From Anaerolinea thermophila (GTDB lineage Bacteria; Chloroflexota; Anaerolineae; Anaerolineales; DRKV01), in the NCBI GenBank assembly GCA_020722405.1, contig DYKW01000002.1, forward strand, positions 1 to 27,024: a stretch of DNA of 27,024 bases, given 5' to 3'. Made by a program: the position numbers and the translations under genes. Shown here piece by piece: positions 8,732-16,958 of this stretch (positions are counted from its first letter, which is position 1; the number at the start of each line of letters is the position of its first letter). The notes below the pieces were generated by a model. It made no database searches. It had not been told where the DNA came from and worked only from the letters and a program-made list of their open reading frames with translations.

Positions 8732-10137
8732 AGACAACCACCTGGCAAGAACTGGCCCTCGTCACGCTTACGGGCATGGAAGTGGCAGCCTTCGCACCCT
8801 GGATGCACAGCATATCCCCGCCCATTGCCGCCACTCCGCTGGCGCGCTTTCTCCTTCTGGCCTGGCTTTTTGTCACCCTGACCGCCGCCCTCCAACGCAC
8901 AAGCGCCGCACTGAACCTGCGCCAACCAATCCGCCGTTCGTTGGCCTTGCTCGTGCTGGGGGCTGGCCTACTGGCAATGCTGCGCCTGTGGATTGACCCG
9001 CGCCTGGTGCAAGATATGCAAGCCATGTACCAACAGCCGTTGAACGGCATCGAAGAAGCGCCGCGCGTCATTCCGGCCTGGTTTTGGGTCATTACCTTTG
9101 CCCTCATGTTGTGGGGGCGCGGGTTGGCACTTGGCCGAGAACGCATTGGCTCCTTGATGGTCATGCGTTCCTTCGAAGGTGGAGTGATTTCGCTGGCACT
9201 GTTTGCCCTTTCCGAGCAGGCCGCCCGCCCCGCGAAACCGGATTTTTCCACCGGCTTACTGCTTGCCTTCCTCATAACCGCCTTGTTGGCGCTGGCGACC
9301 GGTCGGGTGAGCACATTGGCGCGCCTGCGCGGCGGGCACCGCAACCCCTTCGACCGTCGCTGGGGCACCTTCATCACCGTCAGCGTGTTGACCATCACGC
9401 TCATTGGGGTAGGGGCTGCGCTCATCATCTCCGGGCGCACAGATTTTATCGCCGCGGCGGTCGAAACGCTATCCGTCTTGCTCGGAGCAGTGCTGCTGGC
9501 GCCCTTCCTCTTGCTCCTGGCGCTCTTGCAACCGGCCTTCGATAGCCTGCTACAGGCCGCCCCGGCAGGAGAAGCCACCCCCATGCCAACGCTGGCCGCG
9601 CCGCAGTTGCCCGATCTCTCGAGTCTACAACAAACGGAGGCCTGGGTACCGCCCAATGTCCGCCCGCTCTTTTTGGGGTTAGGTGGATTGGTGCTGTTGG
9701 GGATTGTGATTTGGATGATGAGGACGATGGCCGACCGTTTGGAACGTCCCCGAAGCCCGGAAGGTTTTCTCGACCCCCTGGAAACAGACGACCCCGCGGG
9801 TGGGCTGCGTTCCCGTTTGGTATCCCTGGCCCAAAGGTTGCGCGGCCTGGACAGCCTGACCCCTGGGCAGCGCCGACGAGCCGCAGCGCGCATACGTCAA
9901 ATTTACGCCGATTTCATCACCCTGTGTGCTCGGCACGAACTCACCCGCCCGGTAGCCACCACCCCCCTGGAGTTCATCCCTCTGACGGCTGACCTGTTGC
10001 CCACTGCCCAACCCGAAGTACGCGCCATCACGGAAGCCTACCTGCGCGTGCGTTATGGCGAGTTGCCGGAAACCCGGCAGGAAGTACGGGCGGTGGAAGC
10101 CGCCTGGCAGCGGGTCAAGGAGCGCATGATGCAGTGA
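8728..10137 (+). CDS. Multi-pass membrane protein with C-terminal DUF4129
   Basis: The protein has 469 residues. The first about 335 hold roughly eight hydrophobic segments, for example FLLLAWLFVTLTAAL, LALLVLGAGLLAML, AWFWVITFALMLWG, FITVSVLTITLIGVGAALII and LFLGLGGLVLLGIVI. The cytoplasmic tail (about 370-469) resembles the DUF4129 domain often found at the end of transglutaminase-like membrane proteins in MoxR/DUF58 clusters; key segments are QIYADFITLCARHEL, TPLEFI and AYLRVRYGELPETRQEV. No transglutaminase domain is present. Translationally coupled to the DUF58 gene (ATGA overlap). Its own stop overlaps the GTG start of a decayed paralogue. Function unknown; the context suggests a partner of the MoxR/DUF58 pair at the membrane. 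Confidence 0.85.
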   Translation: MKTTTWQELALVTLTGMEVAAFAPWMHSISPPIAATPLARFLLLAWLFVTLTAALQRTSAALNLRQPIRRSLALLVLGAGLLAMLRLWIDPRLVQDMQAMYQQPLNGIEEAPRVIPAWFWVITFALMLWGRGLALGRERIGSLMVMRSFEGGVISLALFALSEQAARPAKPDFSTGLLLAFLITALLALATGRVSTLARLRGGHRNPFDRRWGTFITVSVLTITLIGVGAALIISGRTDFIAAAVETLSVLLGAVLLAPFLLLLALLQPAFDSLLQAAPAGEATPMPTLAAPQLPDLSSLQQTEAWVPPNVRPLFLGLGGLVLLGIVIWMMRTMADRLERPRSPEGFLDPLETDDPAGGLRSRLVSLAQRLRGLDSLTPGQRRRAAARIRQIYADFITLCARHELTRPVATTPLEFIPLTADLLPTAQPEVRAITEAYLRVRYGELPETRQEVRAVEAAWQRVKERMMQ

Positions 10138-10426
10138 ACCCCTTTCCCTTCCTGGTACGGCGTCCCTGGCGTGAAATCGCGCTTTTAGCCCAGGTGAGCA
10201 TGGTGCTGGCCTGGGGTGTGCCCTGGTACAACGCAATATCCTTGGAGGATGGATGCTCATTGTGAGCCTGCCGGCGTTACACTTTTCGCTGTACTTTGAC
10301 GAGTCGTTCTGGGCAGTGAAAACATTCCTGCGCCCGTTTCAGGCTTTTCGCAATGTGTTTACGGTCTTCCCCGACGAGTTTTTCGTGTTGGCAACGGTCA
10401 TCTCGTGCACGTTATACGGCGCATCG

Positions 10427-10673
10427 TATCTGTTTACCGCAGAGCCCGCGGAGAACGCAGAGAATCTGGAAAGTCATTCGCCACCCGGCGAATGCCATCC
10501 TTCAGGACCCTGACATTGCAGTTGATCAGCAAGCCCACCTTGCAACCAGAAAGCTTCAGGTAGGAAAGCAACTGAGCCTGATGAATCGGCATCAGGCGAT
10601 CAACGGCGATCTGGTCAAGATTTTCCCGTTCTGTCACCTCAGCGCTCTCTGCGTTCTCGGCGGTAAACAAATA
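10427..10673. mobile_element. Inverted-repeat unit inside the DUF4129 pseudogene
   Basis: The two ends are inverted copies. The left side begins TATCTGTTTACCGC and the right side, read in reverse complement, TATTTGTTTACCGC; both continue into GAGAACGCAGAGA after an 11-base difference on the left. Left copy about 10427-10464, right copy about 10646-10673. The inside holds a fragment of a GxxExxY gene in reverse orientation. The CGCAGAGAACGCAGAG-type repeat is, as I recall, common beside GxxExxY genes. No transposase is present; whether it moved as a unit or marks a recombination scar is open. Confidence 0.65.
10434..10625 (-). pseudogene. C-terminal remnant of a GxxExxY-family gene
   Basis: The minus strand encodes ENLDQIAVDRLMPIHQ, then AQLLSYLKLSGCKVGLLIN and VRVLKDGIRRVANDFPDSL, which matches the end of GxxExxY proteins (a PD-(D/E)XK-like family). 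Only about the last 50-60 codons remain; the GxxExxY motif and the N-terminal two thirds are missing. The reading frame closes with a TAA inside the left repeat (10434-10436). The longer open frame running back to 10925 is antisense to the DUF4129 remnant and is not a real gene start. Confidence 0.75.
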
Positions 10674-10920
10674 CGGGAAATCTACCGCCGGTTGTTGGCA
10701 GCCTGTGTGGGGCATGATTTTTCCCGTCACAAGGCACAAACGCCCCTGGAATTCCTGGCCGCGTTGGAGACGGCTTTCCCGCAATCGGCCGCCGATTTTC
10801 GCCTGCTGACCGAGGTCTATTTGCGGGTGCGCTATGGCGAATATCCCGAAATACTGGATGAAGTCCATGCCGTAGATCAAGCCTGGGAGCGAGTACAGCA
10901 GGTGCTTGCCGGCGAGAGAT

Positions 10921-10962
10921 AACAAAACACCCCATTGGAAAACGCCGATGGGGTGTTTTGTT
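10921..10962. terminator. Bidirectional rho-independent terminator
   Basis: A perfect 15-bp stem (AACAAAACACCCCAT, 10921-10935, with ATGGGGTGTTTTGTT, 10948-10962) encloses a 12-base loop. T-rich arms follow the GC core on both strands. It sits between the end of the moxR operon and the 3' end of the convergent CBS-ACT gene, so it can serve both. Confidence 0.9.
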
Positions 10963-10988
10963 TTATGGAAAGCAGAGAGATTTGGGGA

Positions 10989-11639
10989 CTACCCGCCGCG
11001 ACAAACGCGAATGTCCACCAATTTTTCCACCACGGGGGTGATAATCTCTTTGATAACTTCCATGTCAATGCCCTTCACCTTAAAGGTAACCATCCGGTTG
11101 TTGGGTGTGGTGCCTTCGAATTGTCCAAAGGCGATGAAATTACCACCTTTCTGGGAGATGGCAGCCGTTAGTGCTGCCAATTCTCCGCTCTTATGCGGTA
11201 CCAGGGCTGTGACGCGCACGCCCATCTCGCGGGCGCCCATCAGTTCCAGAAAGATTTTGAACAAATCGGTTTCCGTGATGATGCCCACTACTTCACCATT
11301 GCTCGTAACGGGTAACCCACCGATTTTATTGTCGGCCATGATGCGAGCGGCCTGTTCAATGGGCGTGTCTTCGGTGACGGTGATGACATTGCGGGTCATC
11401 ACATCGGCCACTTTGACTTTGCTGAGCAGGTAATTCAATTCCCACACGCTCAACGAAGTAGCGGGAGAAGGAGATGCGTTGAGCAGGTCTTTATCAGAAA
11501 CGATGCCCACCAATTTGCCGTTAGCCACCACTGGCGTGCGGCGAATGTGTTCACGTTTCATCAAATCCAGCGCCTCGACAATAGGCATATCGGGTGCAAT
11601 AGTAATTACGGGTTTGGTCATGCGTTCGCCGACAAGCAT
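10989..11639 (-). CDS. CBS-pair and ACT domain protein (AcuB-like)
   Basis: The protein has 216 residues from the chosen ATG at 11639, which has a strong AGGAGG ribosome-binding site 8 bases upstream; the longer frame to 11696 has no such signal. Two CBS motifs fill the first about 130 residues (MTKPVITIAPDMPIVEALDL with GKLVGIVSDKDLL, and MTRNVITVTEDTPIEQAARI with GEVVGIITETDLF). The tail resembles an ACT domain (RVTALVPHKSGELAALTAAI). CBS pairs bind adenine nucleotides and ACT domains bind amino acids, so a ligand-sensing regulatory role is expected; no enzyme domain is present. It follows the liv operon on the same strand after about 140 bases and could be co-transcribed with it. Confidence 0.85.
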   Translation of the reverse strand: MLVGERMTKPVITIAPDMPIVEALDLMKREHIRRTPVVANGKLVGIVSDKDLLNASPSPATSLSVWELNYLLSKVKVADVMTRNVITVTEDTPIEQAARIMADNKIGGLPVTSNGEVVGIITETDLFKIFLELMGAREMGVRVTALVPHKSGELAALTAAISQKGGNFIAFGQFEGTTPNNRMVTFKVKGIDMEVIKEIITPVVEKLVDIRVCRGG

Positions 11640-11783
11640 GGGATTTTCCTCCTTGACAAGGTAAACTAGAAATTTGCTTGGGTTTAGATAACTCAAACAT
11701 ACCAGATTTTACAGGCTATTTCCAGTGATTTCTGGCACATTTTGGAGTGATTAAGTCCGTTCTTTGTTAGATTGTTTGAGCAA

Positions 11784-12494
11784 TTATAGTCCAAGATAGG
11801 CAGCGCGTACGTCCTCATTTTTCATTAGTTCTCGAGATGAGCCTTCCAGCGCCACTTTTCCTTCGGCTAGCACGTAGCCGTAGTCGCTCACCGCCAGCGC
11901 CATTTGTACGTTTTGCTCCACCAGCAAAATGGTGATGCCGAGTTTCTTGAGTTCGCGTAGCGTTCCGAACAATCCTAACACCAATACAGGCGCCAAGCCA
12001 AGCGAAAGTTCGTCGATCATGAGCACCTTAGGTTCGGCCATGATGCCGCGTGCTACTGCCAGCATCTGTTGTTCGCCGCCGCTCATCGTGCCGGCTTTTT
12101 GGGTGCGGCGTTCTTTCAGGCGCGGAAACAACTCGTACACCCGCTCCAGATTTTTCGCGTAATTGACACGGGCACGTTGGGGCGAAGCGCCCATTTCCAG
12201 ATTTTCTTCTACTGTCATATCGGTAAACAACTGCCGTCCTTCAGGGACGAGCACCAGCCCTCGTTCGGCTTTTTCATGTGCCGGAAGATGGCTGATATCA
12301 TTGCCTTCGAAGGTAATCTTGCCCTGCCAGGGTTTAATCAAACCCATGATGGTGCGTAGTGTGGTGGTCTTTCCGGCACCGTTGCTGCCTACCAAAGAGG
12401 TCAGCATGCCGTCACGCAGTTCTATGCTGGTGCCCCACAAAATTTGTACTTCGCCATAACCGGCAGAAACATCGTGAATTTCCAGAATGTTCAT
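11784..12494 (-). CDS. livF: Branched-chain amino acid ABC transporter ATPase LivF
   Basis: A 236-residue nucleotide-binding subunit with Walker A GSNGAGKT at 36-43, signature MSGGEQQ, Walker B KVLMIDELSLGLAP and H-loop region ILLVEQNV. The ELSLGLAP sequence after Walker B and the short length are typical of LivF. It powers import together with LivG through the LivHM channel. Start at 12494 overlaps the livG stop (ATGA), showing translational coupling. Last gene of the liv cluster. The substrate may be branched-chain amino acids or another small amide or amino acid; the family is not specific. Confidence 0.9.
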   Translation of the reverse strand: MNILEIHDVSAGYGEVQILWGTSIELRDGMLTSLVGSNGAGKTTTLRTIMGLIKPWQGKITFEGNDISHLPAHEKAERGLVLVPEGRQLFTDMTVEENLEMGASPQRARVNYAKNLERVYELFPRLKERRTQKAGTMSGGEQQMLAVARGIMAEPKVLMIDELSLGLAPVLVLGLFGTLRELKKLGITILLVEQNVQMALAVSDYGYVLAEGKVALEGSSRELMKNEDVRAAYLGL

Positions 12495-13240
12495 TCTGCT
12501 CCCTCCATCAGGCGTTGTGCCAGTTTGGGATCTCCCAGGTAGGCTTCGATGACCTTGGGATTGTTGCTGACTTCCTCCGGACTGCCCTCGGCGATCTGTT
12601 GCCCGTAATCTAGCACCAGAATGCGGTCGGAAACATTCATGATGGCGTGCATGACGTGTTCAATCATGATGATGGTGATGCCCTGCTCACGAATGCGTTT
12701 CACCACATCTACCATGTGGTCGATTTCGGATGGGTTCAAGCCAGCCAGTACCTCGTCTAACAGCAGAAGATAGGGACGAGAAGCCAATGCACGCGCCATT
12801 TCCAGGCGTTTCTTTTGAGCCACATTCAAACTGCTGGCCAGTTGATCGGCGCGTTCACTCAAGCCAATGAACTCTAGCACCTCATGAGCGATCTTGCGCG
12901 CCTGTGCCAACCCATGACCCTCGCGCCCAAAACACGCCCCGACCATGACGTTTTCCAATACCGTCATATCATTGAGTGGTTTGACAATTTGGTGTGTGCG
13001 TGCCAGGCCTTTATGTGCCATGTACGTGGTGTTCCTGTGGGTGACGTCTTCCCCTTGGAAAATGATGCGCCCTTTGCTGGGCAGGTACACACCATTGATG
13101 ACGTTGAACAGGGTGGTTTTTCCCGCCCCATTGGGGCCAATCAAGCCCAGGATTTGTCCTTCGGGCAGGTCAAAGGTGACATTTTGCAGTGCCTGCAAGC
13201 CTCCAAAGTTTTTTGAGACACCTTGTATTTGTAAGATCAT
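12491..13240 (-). CDS. livG: Branched-chain amino acid ABC transporter ATPase LivG
   Basis: A 249-residue ATPase starting at MILQIQG. This ATG at 13240 is preferred to those at 13282 or 13258 because GGAGG lies 8 bases upstream and it overlaps the livM stop in an ATGA. Walker A GPNGAGKT at 35-42; the signature region is altered to LNVAQKKRLEMARAL, as is usual in LivG, where the canonical LSGGQ is replaced; Walker B YLLLLDEVLAGLNPSE. The C-terminal IMIEHVMHAIMNVSDRI and YLGDP-like end fit the LivG family. Works with LivF in the same transporter. Confidence 0.9.
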   Translation of the reverse strand: MILQIQGVSKNFGGLQALQNVTFDLPEGQILGLIGPNGAGKTTLFNVINGVYLPSKGRIIFQGEDVTHRNTTYMAHKGLARTHQIVKPLNDMTVLENVMVGACFGREGHGLAQARKIAHEVLEFIGLSERADQLASSLNVAQKKRLEMARALASRPYLLLLDEVLAGLNPSEIDHMVDVVKRIREQGITIIMIEHVMHAIMNVSDRILVLDYGQQIAEGSPEEVSNNPKVIEAYLGDPKLAQRLMEGAE

Positions 13241-14208
13241 TGCAGTACCCTCCGCCATTGAGGCCACCGTCGGCGCAGCCAACCGACCACACCTGCCGGA
13301 ATGAACAGGATAACGATGAGCAATACCACGCCGGAAACGGCCAATTGGATATTTTTGAACAGTGGATTAATCAGCAGCAGACCACGCAGGCGCTGATAAC
13401 CGGCTGCGCCTAGCAACGGGCCCAGCACTGTACCCTGTCCACCCAACATGACCATTACGATCATTTCAATGGAAGTATGCAACGGAAAGGCCTCTGCTGG
13501 TTCGATACTGCCGTTTTTGAAGAAGAACAATGCCCCAACCATACCGGGAATGATGGCCGAGAGCACGTACGCCCACGTTTTGGAATCTGGTGCAGGTACA
13601 CCCATTACTTCGGCGGCGTCTTCATCTTCACGAATTGCCAGCAACCCTAGCCCAAATTTGGATGTCTTGACCAGGTAACTCATAATCACGACAACTATGG
13701 TCAATGCCAGCATGACATAAAAAGACATGTTGAGTGCTTGCATGGCACCGCCATATTTCTGATAGACACCGAAGTTTACACTCATGCCGATTGGCCCGCC
13801 AAACGGCTCGAAGTTATTGATGAAAGCACGCACCGCCTCATTGACGCCGATTGTAGCCAGGGCAAAATAGGCACCTCGCAGGCGCAAGATGGACTTTCCC
13901 AGGAGAAAAGCCAATATCGCAGAACTTAGCCCCGCCAACAGCATGGCAACCCACAAGGATTGACCCTGAGCGGTAATCATGTACAAGCCGATGTAGCCGC
14001 CTAATCCAAAAAAAACGATATGGCCAAAACTTACATAACCGGTGTATCCTAACAGAATATTCAAGCCGGACGCCAGAGCAATCGCACGTAGCACAGTAAA
14101 GGCAACCTCTCGACTGGCAGCATTTTGACTCACAATAGGGCCAAGGCCAATCAACACGACAATAACCAATGAGGCAATTAAACCCAAGTGGTTTCGTAAA
14201 GTGTTCAT
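13237..14208 (-). CDS. livM: Branched-chain amino acid ABC permease LivM
   Basis: A 323-residue integral membrane protein with many hydrophobic helices and the family landmarks LNILLGYTGYVSFGHI (about residues 49-64), LRGAYFALATIGVNEAVRAF and KTSKFGLGLLAIREDEDAAE, the last being the cytoplasmic EAA-like coupling loop, followed by MLGGQGTVLGPLLGA. Forms the channel with LivH. The start overlaps the livH stop (ATGA at 14205-14208), with GAAGGA directly upstream. Confidence 0.9.
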   Translation of the reverse strand: MNTLRNHLGLIASLVIVVLIGLGPIVSQNAASREVAFTVLRAIALASGLNILLGYTGYVSFGHIVFFGLGGYIGLYMITAQGQSLWVAMLLAGLSSAILAFLLGKSILRLRGAYFALATIGVNEAVRAFINNFEPFGGPIGMSVNFGVYQKYGGAMQALNMSFYVMLALTIVVVIMSYLVKTSKFGLGLLAIREDEDAAEVMGVPAPDSKTWAYVLSAIIPGMVGALFFFKNGSIEPAEAFPLHTSIEMIVMVMLGGQGTVLGPLLGAAGYQRLRGLLLINPLFKNIQLAVSGVVLLIVILFIPAGVVGWLRRRWPQWRRVLQ

Positions 14209-15062
14209 TCCTTCGCTCCAAACAAGCCGTTAGGGCGTACCAACAGAATGATAACGAAAAGCACGAATTCGATTACGGGCACCCAGGTGGTTTGTGTAAA
14301 TGCCGGAATGATGCCTTCCAGTAACCCAAGGATCAATCCGCCAATCAGTGCCCCTACCGGGTTGCCTAACCCACCAAGCACACTGATAACAAAACTCTTG
14401 GTCTCATAAGTACCGCCGGCTAGAATGGTAAAAGGCAGGAAAGTGGCAATCAGCGCACCCGCAATGGCAGCCAGCATGGTACCAAGCCCAAAACTGATGG
14501 CCACCACCCGATTGGATGGAATACCTACCAATTCGGCTGCCGAGCGGTTGTTGGCTACGGCTCGGATGTATTTCCCCAGGCGGGTGCGGTACAAAAAGTA
14601 GTACAACCCGCCGGTCACTAGAATGGCGATGAGAGCCGCGATGATGCGGGTGTATTGTAGCGTGATGGAACCGAGGGTGAGAGCACCCAACCGAAAATCC
14701 ACGTTGCGCGGTGAAGTAGTGAAAATCGCCGTACCGATGCCAATAATGATCATGTTGACGGCAAATGTTGCCAACAGACTGGAAAGATGGGGCGCATCAA
14801 TGACACGTTGTACGGCTATCAGATAAATGATCACGCCCAATATCAACCCTATCACGGCGGCCAGAAGCACTCCGATATAGGGCGGGATACCTAGCGACAT
14901 AAATAAGAGATATGTTGTGAACATGCCCAGGGCAATGATTGGGCCGTGTGACAGATTGATGACGTTCATCACGCCCCAAATCAATGTCAATCCCATGGCG
15001 GCAATGCCATAAATAAAGCCCAATAAGAAACCATCGACCAAAGATGCCAGTAGTAAATCCAT
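14205..15062 (-). CDS. livH: Branched-chain amino acid ABC permease LivH
   Basis: A 285-residue membrane protein with the family motifs DGFLLGFIYGIAAMGLTLIW at the N-terminus, NLSHGPIIALGMF, a coupling loop YRTRLGKYIRAVANNRSAAE, and SVLGGLGNPVGALIGG near the end. Partner of LivM. The ATG at 15062 has AGGAG about 8 bases upstream. It is separated from the upstream binding-protein gene by 140 bases carrying a stem-loop. Confidence 0.9.
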   Translation of the reverse strand: MDLLLASLVDGFLLGFIYGIAAMGLTLIWGVMNVINLSHGPIIALGMFTTYLLFMSLGIPPYIGVLLAAVIGLILGVIIYLIAVQRVIDAPHLSSLLATFAVNMIIIGIGTAIFTTSPRNVDFRLGALTLGSITLQYTRIIAALIAILVTGGLYYFLYRTRLGKYIRAVANNRSAAELVGIPSNRVVAISFGLGTMLAAIAGALIATFLPFTILAGGTYETKSFVISVLGGLGNPVGALIGGLILGLLEGIIPAFTQTTWVPVIEFVLFVIILLVRPNGLFGAKE

Positions 15063-15153
15063 CGGTTTTTCTCCTGTTTTCGAGGGGATCGGCCTATTTG
15101 TAGGTGATGCTGTTGGTGTGTACGAAATTGCTCACCGGCGGCTTACATTCAGA

Positions 15154-15176
15154 GACGCCTGTGGTCAGCAGGCGTC
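15154..15176 (-). promoter_or_regulatory. Intercistronic stem-loop between binding protein and livH
   Basis: Perfect 8-bp stem GACGCCTG/CAGGCGTC with a 7-base loop and no T-tract. Such hairpins after a binding-protein gene often stabilise its mRNA or partly stop transcription so that the binding protein exceeds the permease; that role is inferred here. Confidence 0.5.
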
Positions 15177-15202
15177 CCTGGTTGTGATAGAAGATCAGAC
15201 GA

Positions 15203-16474
15203 TCAATGTAGCGGATATAACACGGGAGCGGTTGCACCGCTTTCCGGCCAGACAACTTCTTTGCCGAGTGTATCGCCCTTCTTCTGCCATTGAATGTAGA
15301 CCATAGAGTGGCCGATTTGCAAGCCATGTGATTCGGGCGAAGTGTCGAACTTGATATCGCCGTAGAACAGTGTCAAATCCATGTTATCCAGCGCCGTTTT
15401 GATGGCTGCCGGGTCGGTGGAATCGGCAGCGCGGATGGCTTTTTCCAGTACCAAGCCGGCCGCATACCCGCCAGCCGAGTGGTAGGAGGGTTCTTCGTTG
15501 TTGTAGGCAGCCTGGTAGGCACTCACAAATTCGTCGCCGGTGGGGCCAAAATTGGGCGTGAAGGCAGCCAGCGGCTCCCACTGGCTGGGGCCAATGATAC
15601 CCACGGCTGCATCACCCAGGTCGGCGAAGTCGGGTTCAGGGGGAGCAACCAACAAAGTGACAAATTTGGCGTTTACGTTCTTCTCAAATAGTTGACGAGC
15701 AAAAGCACTGCCGTCTTGGAAGTGCCCGCCGCCTAAAATGGCTTCGGCGCCAGAATCCTGGATTTTGTTGATAAACGGACCGAAATCCGTGGTGCCACTA
15801 TCGTAGCCCTCGAAGAGCACGATATCATACCCCTTTTGTTCGGCGTAAGTCTTAGCGGCTTCCACTACACTGGTGGAGAACTTATCGTTTTCATAAACGA
15901 AAGCCACTTTTTTGAGGTTGGGATCGGTTTTCGCAAGTAAATCCACCGCTCCGGTGAGGTAGCGACTGGCAGGGGTATAGATCTGAAATACGTGTGTATA
16001 CCCTTGTTTGTAGGTCTTGTCGTCGGCGGCGCCGGTGGTGAGCATCACTTTGCCATATTGTTCGGCAATCACTGCCGCCGCTGCTGTCAGACCGGATGAA
16101 TAGGGGCTGATGAGCAGATCGGCGTTGTCTTGCGTGGCCAGGCGGGTGTACAGTTCTTGCACGCGGTCTTTGTTGCTCTCGTCGTCGTAGGAAACGGCTT
16201 TGAAGGTGACAACGGTGCCATCACTGAGCTTTATGCCGCCAGCATCGTTGATTTGCTTCATCCATAAATTTAGGCCGTTCACTTGTCGTTGGGAAGCCAC
16301 GTTGTAGCTCCCGGTTTGAGAAGCAGTAAAGCCAATGGTCATTTCCACCTTCTGGCCGGCTTCTTCACCGCCACTTGGTACCTGGGTAGCAGATGGTTGC
16401 TGTCCACCGCAGGCTGTGAGCACCAGGCTAAGCGCCAAAAGTGCTGCAACGAGGATGCTGACAGAGCGTTTCAT
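15203..16474 (-). CDS. Amino-acid/amide ABC transporter substrate-binding lipoprotein
   Basis: The chosen ATG at 16474 has GGAGG a few bases upstream and opens a lipoprotein signal peptide (MKRSVSILVAALLALSLVL followed by lipobox LTAC), giving 423 residues; the frame extending to 16570 is leader. The mature part is a type 1 periplasmic binding fold of the LivJ/LivK kind: IGFTASQTGSYNVASQRQVN, DDESNKDRVQELYTRLA and a late GGYAAGLVLEKAIRAA segment. It captures the solute outside the membrane and delivers it to LivHM. The substrate class cannot be fixed from sequence. First gene of the liv operon. Confidence 0.9.
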   Translation of the reverse strand: MKRSVSILVAALLALSLVLTACGGQQPSATQVPSGGEEAGQKVEMTIGFTASQTGSYNVASQRQVNGLNLWMKQINDAGGIKLSDGTVVTFKAVSYDDESNKDRVQELYTRLATQDNADLLISPYSSGLTAAAAVIAEQYGKVMLTTGAADDKTYKQGYTHVFQIYTPASRYLTGAVDLLAKTDPNLKKVAFVYENDKFSTSVVEAAKTYAEQKGYDIVLFEGYDSGTTDFGPFINKIQDSGAEAILGGGHFQDGSAFARQLFEKNVNAKFVTLLVAPPEPDFADLGDAAVGIIGPSQWEPLAAFTPNFGPTGDEFVSAYQAAYNNEEPSYHSAGGYAAGLVLEKAIRAADSTDPAAIKTALDNMDLTLFYGDIKFDTSPESHGLQIGHSMVYIQWQKKGDTLGKEVVWPESGATAPVLYPLH

Positions 16475-16561
16475 GGTTACCTCCATATTACGGAAAAAAC
16501 AGATAGGGTAAAATGTGGTTTCAGTTGTACTGCTTTCTTGAAACCGCTTTCGCGTAAACGT

Positions 16562-16567
16562 AGTATA
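16562..16567 (-). promoter_or_regulatory. Candidate -10 box of the liv operon
   Basis: TATACT on the minus strand in an AT-rich tract, 87 bases upstream of the lipoprotein start. No -35 box of good match at 16-18 bp. Confidence 0.35.
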
Positions 16568-16623
16568 CAATTATTTTTACAAACGAAGACTAAACAAGGT
16601 CATAGAAAAACTAAAAATTGTGT

Positions 16624-16666
16624 AAAAACGACCATGGGGGCAAACTGTAAATCCAGGTTTGTCCCC
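16624..16666 (-). terminator. Hairpin with short T-run upstream of liv
   Basis: Arms 16636-16645 and 16657-16666 pair over 10 bp with one G-U pair and an 11-base loop. On the minus strand a T5 run follows seven bases later. It could terminate the 188-residue-protein transcript or act as an attenuator if liv transcription starts further up. Confidence 0.4.
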
Positions 16667-16731
16667 GCCAGGGTTTTTGGTCCCCCGTCCACTTACGGAT
16701 TTCTTAAAGGCATGGCGTATTGTCCACTTTC

Positions 16732-16764
16732 AAAAAAGTCCCTTTCCGCTTGGTGGAAAAGGGA
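16732..16764 (-). terminator. Candidate terminator with T6 tract
   Basis: On the minus strand TCCCTTTTCC pairs with GGAAAGGGA, allowing one bulge, and six T follow within two bases. It is about 195 bases beyond the stop of the 188-residue protein gene, the nearest minus-strand gene upstream. Confidence 0.45.
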
Positions 16765-16828
16765 TTTGATCTCCACGTATTCTCTTAAATTTTTGGGGTG
16801 TCCAAAAAACTTTAACGCAAAGTCGTGA

Positions 16829-16890
16829 AGACCCCAAAGGCACGAAGGAACAGGTTTGAAGGCTTTGTGTCTTCGGTGCCTTGGTGGTAA
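16829..16890. repeat. Degenerate inverted repeat, CCAAAGGCACGAAG type
   Basis: ACCCCAAAGGCACGAAGG on the left is matched in reverse complement on the right by ACCACCAAGGCACCGAAG. Composition resembles the intergenic repeats that flank orphan genes such as the GxxExxY remnant elsewhere in this window. No open frame lies between the arms. Confidence 0.5.
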
Positions 16891-16958
16891 AAAACGCTCA
16901 GATGCCCCACTCTATTAAGATGATACAGCTCCACCTTGAAAAAATGGCTTTGGCGGAT

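Larger units (their letters stand above)
10134..10922 (+). pseudogene. Broken tandem paralogue of the DUF4129 membrane gene
   Basis: A GTG at 10134, overlapping the previous stop (GTGA), opens a frame reading MNPFPFLVRRPWREIALLAQ, like the N-terminus of the intact DUF4129 protein, and stops at 10263-10265. The homology resumes in another frame from about 10253: PFQAFRNVFTVFPDEFFVLA aligns with the intact segment around PLNGIEEAPRVIPAWFWVIT. It breaks at about 10427, where a repeat unit sits. From 10671 the tail returns: REIYRRLLAACVGHDF, TPLEFL, and VYLRVRYGEYPEILDEVHAV match the DUF4129 end of the neighbour. So at least one frameshift, internal deletions covering most membrane segments, and a repeat replacement have destroyed the gene. 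The isolated frame covering the last about 80 codons could in principle make a fragment, but no start signal supports that. Confidence 0.85.
16475..16958. other. Gene-free stretch upstream of the liv operon
   Basis: No credible gene is seen in these 484 bases. They hold a candidate liv promoter near 16562, two minus-strand terminator-like hairpins (16624-16666 and 16732-16764) and a degenerate inverted repeat (16829-16890), each listed separately. The short open frame on the plus strand (16283-16828) is antisense to the binding-protein gene and lacks family resemblance. Confidence 0.6.

Noticed and set aside
10434..10925. Complete 163-residue minus-strand gene
   Set aside because: Its first two thirds are antisense to the DUF4129 remnant and to the right repeat; only the last about 60 codons match a known family.
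11764..11790. TATAAT over the livF stop as promoter of the CBS-ACT gene
   Set aside because: The bases are accounted for by the livF ending (CTATAA), no -35 is seen, and it would give a leader of over 120 bases.
15094..15327. Short minus-strand frame overlapping the 3' end of the binding-protein gene
   Set aside because: It runs in another frame of a well-supported gene, and the lipoprotein ends naturally at 15203 with a family-typical tail.
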